A stretch of DNA of 13,698 nt, taken from positions 1-13,698 of the forward strand of contig CAZDEH010000026.1 in the NCBI GenBank assembly GCA_964504665.1. Reading direction: 5' to 3'. Below the pieces are notes generated by a model. The model was not told the DNA's origin. It was given only the letters and a program-made list of their open reading frames with translations, and searched no databases. Positions 11,855 through 13,698 of this stretch are shown one piece after another. Position 1 is the first letter of the stretch. Each line of letters starts with the position of its first letter. Both the position numbers and the translations under genes were made by a program. This DNA comes from STC-54 sp964504665. Lineage in GTDB: Bacteria; Patescibacteriota; Microgenomatia; Daviesbacterales; UBA10151.

Positions 11855-11972
11855 TTCGTGTATGGTTAAGCTGCGCTGAAAAACAAATTGAAATCAAGGA
11901 AAATTAAAAACATGAAGTGACCTACTTAATAAATAATACTTTCTACTCTACTGATCTCTCAGAGGTAAGGTT

Positions 11973-12001
11973 ATTTTAGCACGCTTTGAATGGATAAGCA
12001 A
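11973..12001 (-). promoter_or_regulatory. Promoter of the RRM gene and start of its long leader
   Basis: On the minus strand TTGCTT (12001-11996), a 17-nt spacer ending in the extended-10 TGC, then TAAAAT (11978-11973). The predicted start is near 11966, leaving about 128 nt of untranslated leader (11966-11839). The leader carries a short CTCT...AGAG pairing near its 5' end and a long AT-rich middle; I see no known riboswitch. Confidence 0.6.
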
Positions 12002-12021
12002 GTAGCTGTTTCAAAAAAATA

Positions 12022-13698
12022 TTAAGGTAAACCCAGAATTTGGCAATCAACTGTATTTGTAGTTAACTGCTCTGCTTCTTTATCCTTTCGATCAATCACG
12101 ACATAAGAGCTTTGTCCATAATTCCATAACTCTCTTAGCAACGCTGCTCCCAAAGGTTTTTGTGTTTTTGATCTTTCATCACACAACCAATAAACAGCGT
12201 TATCATTAATGTTTCTCCAGTTATCTAGACCAGCATACTTGCCTAAGGTCGTGGTTCTGTTTTTATATAATACTAGAGTATCTAAACCTGGTTTAATTTT
12301 AATCGGAAAATACCCCCAATGTTTTTTTGCTTCATCCAGATCAGTTGTCCGAAATCCGCTAAAAGTTGTAGCCATTCTCCATCTATTACGATTACTAACG
12401 ACCGCTCCCAACTCACCTTTTGGATCTAGCTGTTCTAAATCTGTAAATAACTCTTCACTGGTACAAGAAAGTAAGTTAGGTAAAGTTAAGCACTCGGGTA
12501 AACCATTTTTTTTAATGTAAAGGGTTAGACAATCTTGCAGTTCTTTTTCCATCCCCAACATTTTAGTTCCAGCATAATAGTAAATTATTTCCATCACTCT
12601 CAAATAGGCCAAAGCTAACATTTTGTTTGGTTTGGTAAAAACCGGTTCACCTTGTTTAGATAAAACCAAATCGTTTGATGGATCGAGTATATTCCAAGGG
12701 AAGATTGGAGCTGCATGGTGATAGACTATATCCGGATTATCCAATCCTTGACTTTCATATATCGCTCCCTCAACCAAACGCCTTTGGAGATGAGGTTGAT
12801 TGAGGGAGGGTAAAACACTGGGTAGGTAATCAACAGTAAATAAACCTGCGCGGTACCAATCCAGAATAATATAAGATATGCGGTCAAACTCCAAAGTATC
12901 TTTGGGAGAATTGACTAAAAGTCCAATCAGGCTATCTGACCCTTTTATACAAGTTAGGGCATATCGAAGATCTGTTTCTGTTAAACCATGAGTTCGGGCG
13001 AGAGTAAACGATTGATCTCTGTATTTCTGAAAATCAGGGCTATTGAAGGTTTCGTTGTGAGTAAACAACATATCACCTAATAAATTTTCTTCATCATATG
13101 GCATGTGGAGAGATTTTAGGAGATATTTAATCGAATCTCCTCCCGCTAAAGTTGCAGCATCATGATGAGCAGTGGTCCAACAAAGTATGTTAGCTCCATG
13201 TACAATTATTTCTTCGTCAGTTAGACGATCCTGTGGAATATTATGATTTTTGAAGTCTTTCCTTAAAGTTTCAGCTAATGCTTGGGAATCATCATTACAA
13301 AGTGACTGAAACCCTTTGGAAGCTAGGATAGAAAACCAGATACTGTGTTCAGCTCTACTATGAGGGTTAAGAATAGGGCATGAACCATTAAAGCTAAGCT
13401 GATTAATTCCGAAAAGTCTTCTGAAAATGTCTGTTTGGGAAATTTGGTCAATAAAACCGTTTCTTATTAAAGGATTTAACAGGGGAAGATCGGCAACATT
13501 TTGTGCCTGTTTCAGATAAAAAATACCCTTGCCTCCAATCAGATCATACATATGTTCAATCATATCCGGTAGAAAAAGGCCAAAGGTACTTGTTTTTGTA
13601 TAATCGATCGAAGTAATAGGAAAAGGGTATTTTTTGAGGATATTTTCAAAATCCCAAATTCCTGCTTGTTGGCAAACAGGAGAATTTGCAGCTATAAT
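12022..13698 (-). CDS. HD-domain phosphohydrolase (dNTPase/SAMHD1-like), N terminus beyond window edge
   Basis: A partial gene of at least 558 residues. The frame is open from the ATG at 13563 right through to base 13698 (45 more codons, including AGIWDFENILKKYPFPITSI), so the true start lies outside the window. Counting from Met 13563, the metal-binding HD residues are His73 (SRAEHSIWFSILA), His134-Asp135 (TAHHDAATL) and Asp227 (EFDRISYIILDWYRAGLF). The last motif resembles the DRxDYLLRD...G segment of dGTPases and SAMHD1-like enzymes, suggesting hydrolysis of a nucleotide or other phosphoester; the substrate is not certain. The C-terminal 250 residues (about 265-513) match nothing that I recognise. 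No terminator hairpin follows the stop, only a T-run at 12009-12015 (minus sense), and the RRM promoter begins immediately downstream. Confidence 0.8.
   Translation of the reverse strand: MIAANSPVCQQAGIWDFENILKKYPFPITSIDYTKTSTFGLFLPDMIEHMYDLIGGKGIFYLKQAQNVADLPLLNPLIRNGFIDQISQTDIFRRLFGINQLSFNGSCPILNPHSRAEHSIWFSILASKGFQSLCNDDSQALAETLRKDFKNHNIPQDRLTDEEIIVHGANILCWTTAHHDAATLAGGDSIKYLLKSLHMPYDEENLLGDMLFTHNETFNSPDFQKYRDQSFTLARTHGLTETDLRYALTCIKGSDSLIGLLVNSPKDTLEFDRISYIILDWYRAGLFTVDYLPSVLPSLNQPHLQRRLVEGAIYESQGLDNPDIVYHHAAPIFPWNILDPSNDLVLSKQGEPVFTKPNKMLALAYLRVMEIIYYYAGTKMLGMEKELQDCLTLYIKKNGLPECLTLPNLLSCTSEELFTDLEQLDPKGELGAVVSNRNRWRMATTFSGFRTTDLDEAKKHWGYFPIKIKPGLDTLVLYKNRTTTLGKYAGLDNWRNINDNAVYWLCDERSKTQKPLGAALLRELWNYGQSSYVVIDRKDKEAEQLTTNTVDCQILGLP

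Noticed and set aside
1..13698. CRISPR array, rRNA, intact tRNA or known defence system
   Set aside because: No regularly spaced direct repeats, no rRNA motifs, no complete tRNA cloverleaf and no recognisable defence genes were seen on either strand.

Overview
The window looks like a piece of a small, AT-rich bacterial genome assembled as a draft scaffold (a run of N sits at 2208-2234). TGA is used as a stop. Several genes start almost at their predicted transcription start, genes are tightly packed, and there are many single-pass membrane proteins with Gln/Asn-rich stalks. An RRM RNA-binding protein, a DUF192 protein and a cytidylate-kinase-like protein are also present. I infer a Candidate Phyla Radiation (Patescibacteria) member, possibly Microgenomates; nothing in the window, such as an rRNA, proves this.

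Layout. (1) 33-1130: an insertion sequence with a DDE/integrase-core transposase broken by a frameshift at a G5 tract, with 14-bp imperfect terminal inverted repeats. (2) 1150-1400: debris, consisting of a decayed small coding region whose last 25 codons recur at 7567-7643 and a fragment resembling the 3' end of a tRNA. (3) 1463-2200: an unrecognised coiled-coil-containing protein behind a good promoter, then the assembly gap. (4) 2308-2436: promoter, hairpin, strong intrinsic terminator and a 15-bp palindrome, which together look like a small RNA or an attenuator leader. (5) 2442-7546: a five-gene same-strand run of a degenerate NYN-domain protein and four membrane-anchored proteins. One of the four has a sialidase/glycosidase-like propeller, one is a bare anchor plus Gln-rich stalk, one has five Asp-box-like blades, and one is a large NHL-type propeller with about 12 blades. 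(6) 7686-8927: a protein built of about four winged-helix units. (7) 9079-9831: a membrane-anchored or secreted endostatin/C-type-lectin-like domain. (8) 9879-10316 (minus): a GNAT acetyltransferase, divergent from a cytidylate-kinase-like gene and DUF192 gene pair (10421-11473). (9) 11497-11838 (minus): an RRM protein with a long leader. (10) 12022-13698 (minus): an HD-domain phosphohydrolase that runs off the right edge.

How it works together. The main theme is a surface-display island: N-terminal anchor, flexible Q/N-rich stalk, and interchangeable propeller or lectin heads. Two of the anchors are clearly paralogous although the heads differ. In an episymbiotic lifestyle such proteins could mediate attachment or glycan recognition; that is inference. 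The flanking genes on the right look like ordinary housekeeping genes packed so tightly that two terminators lie inside the end of the convergent neighbour's coding sequence.
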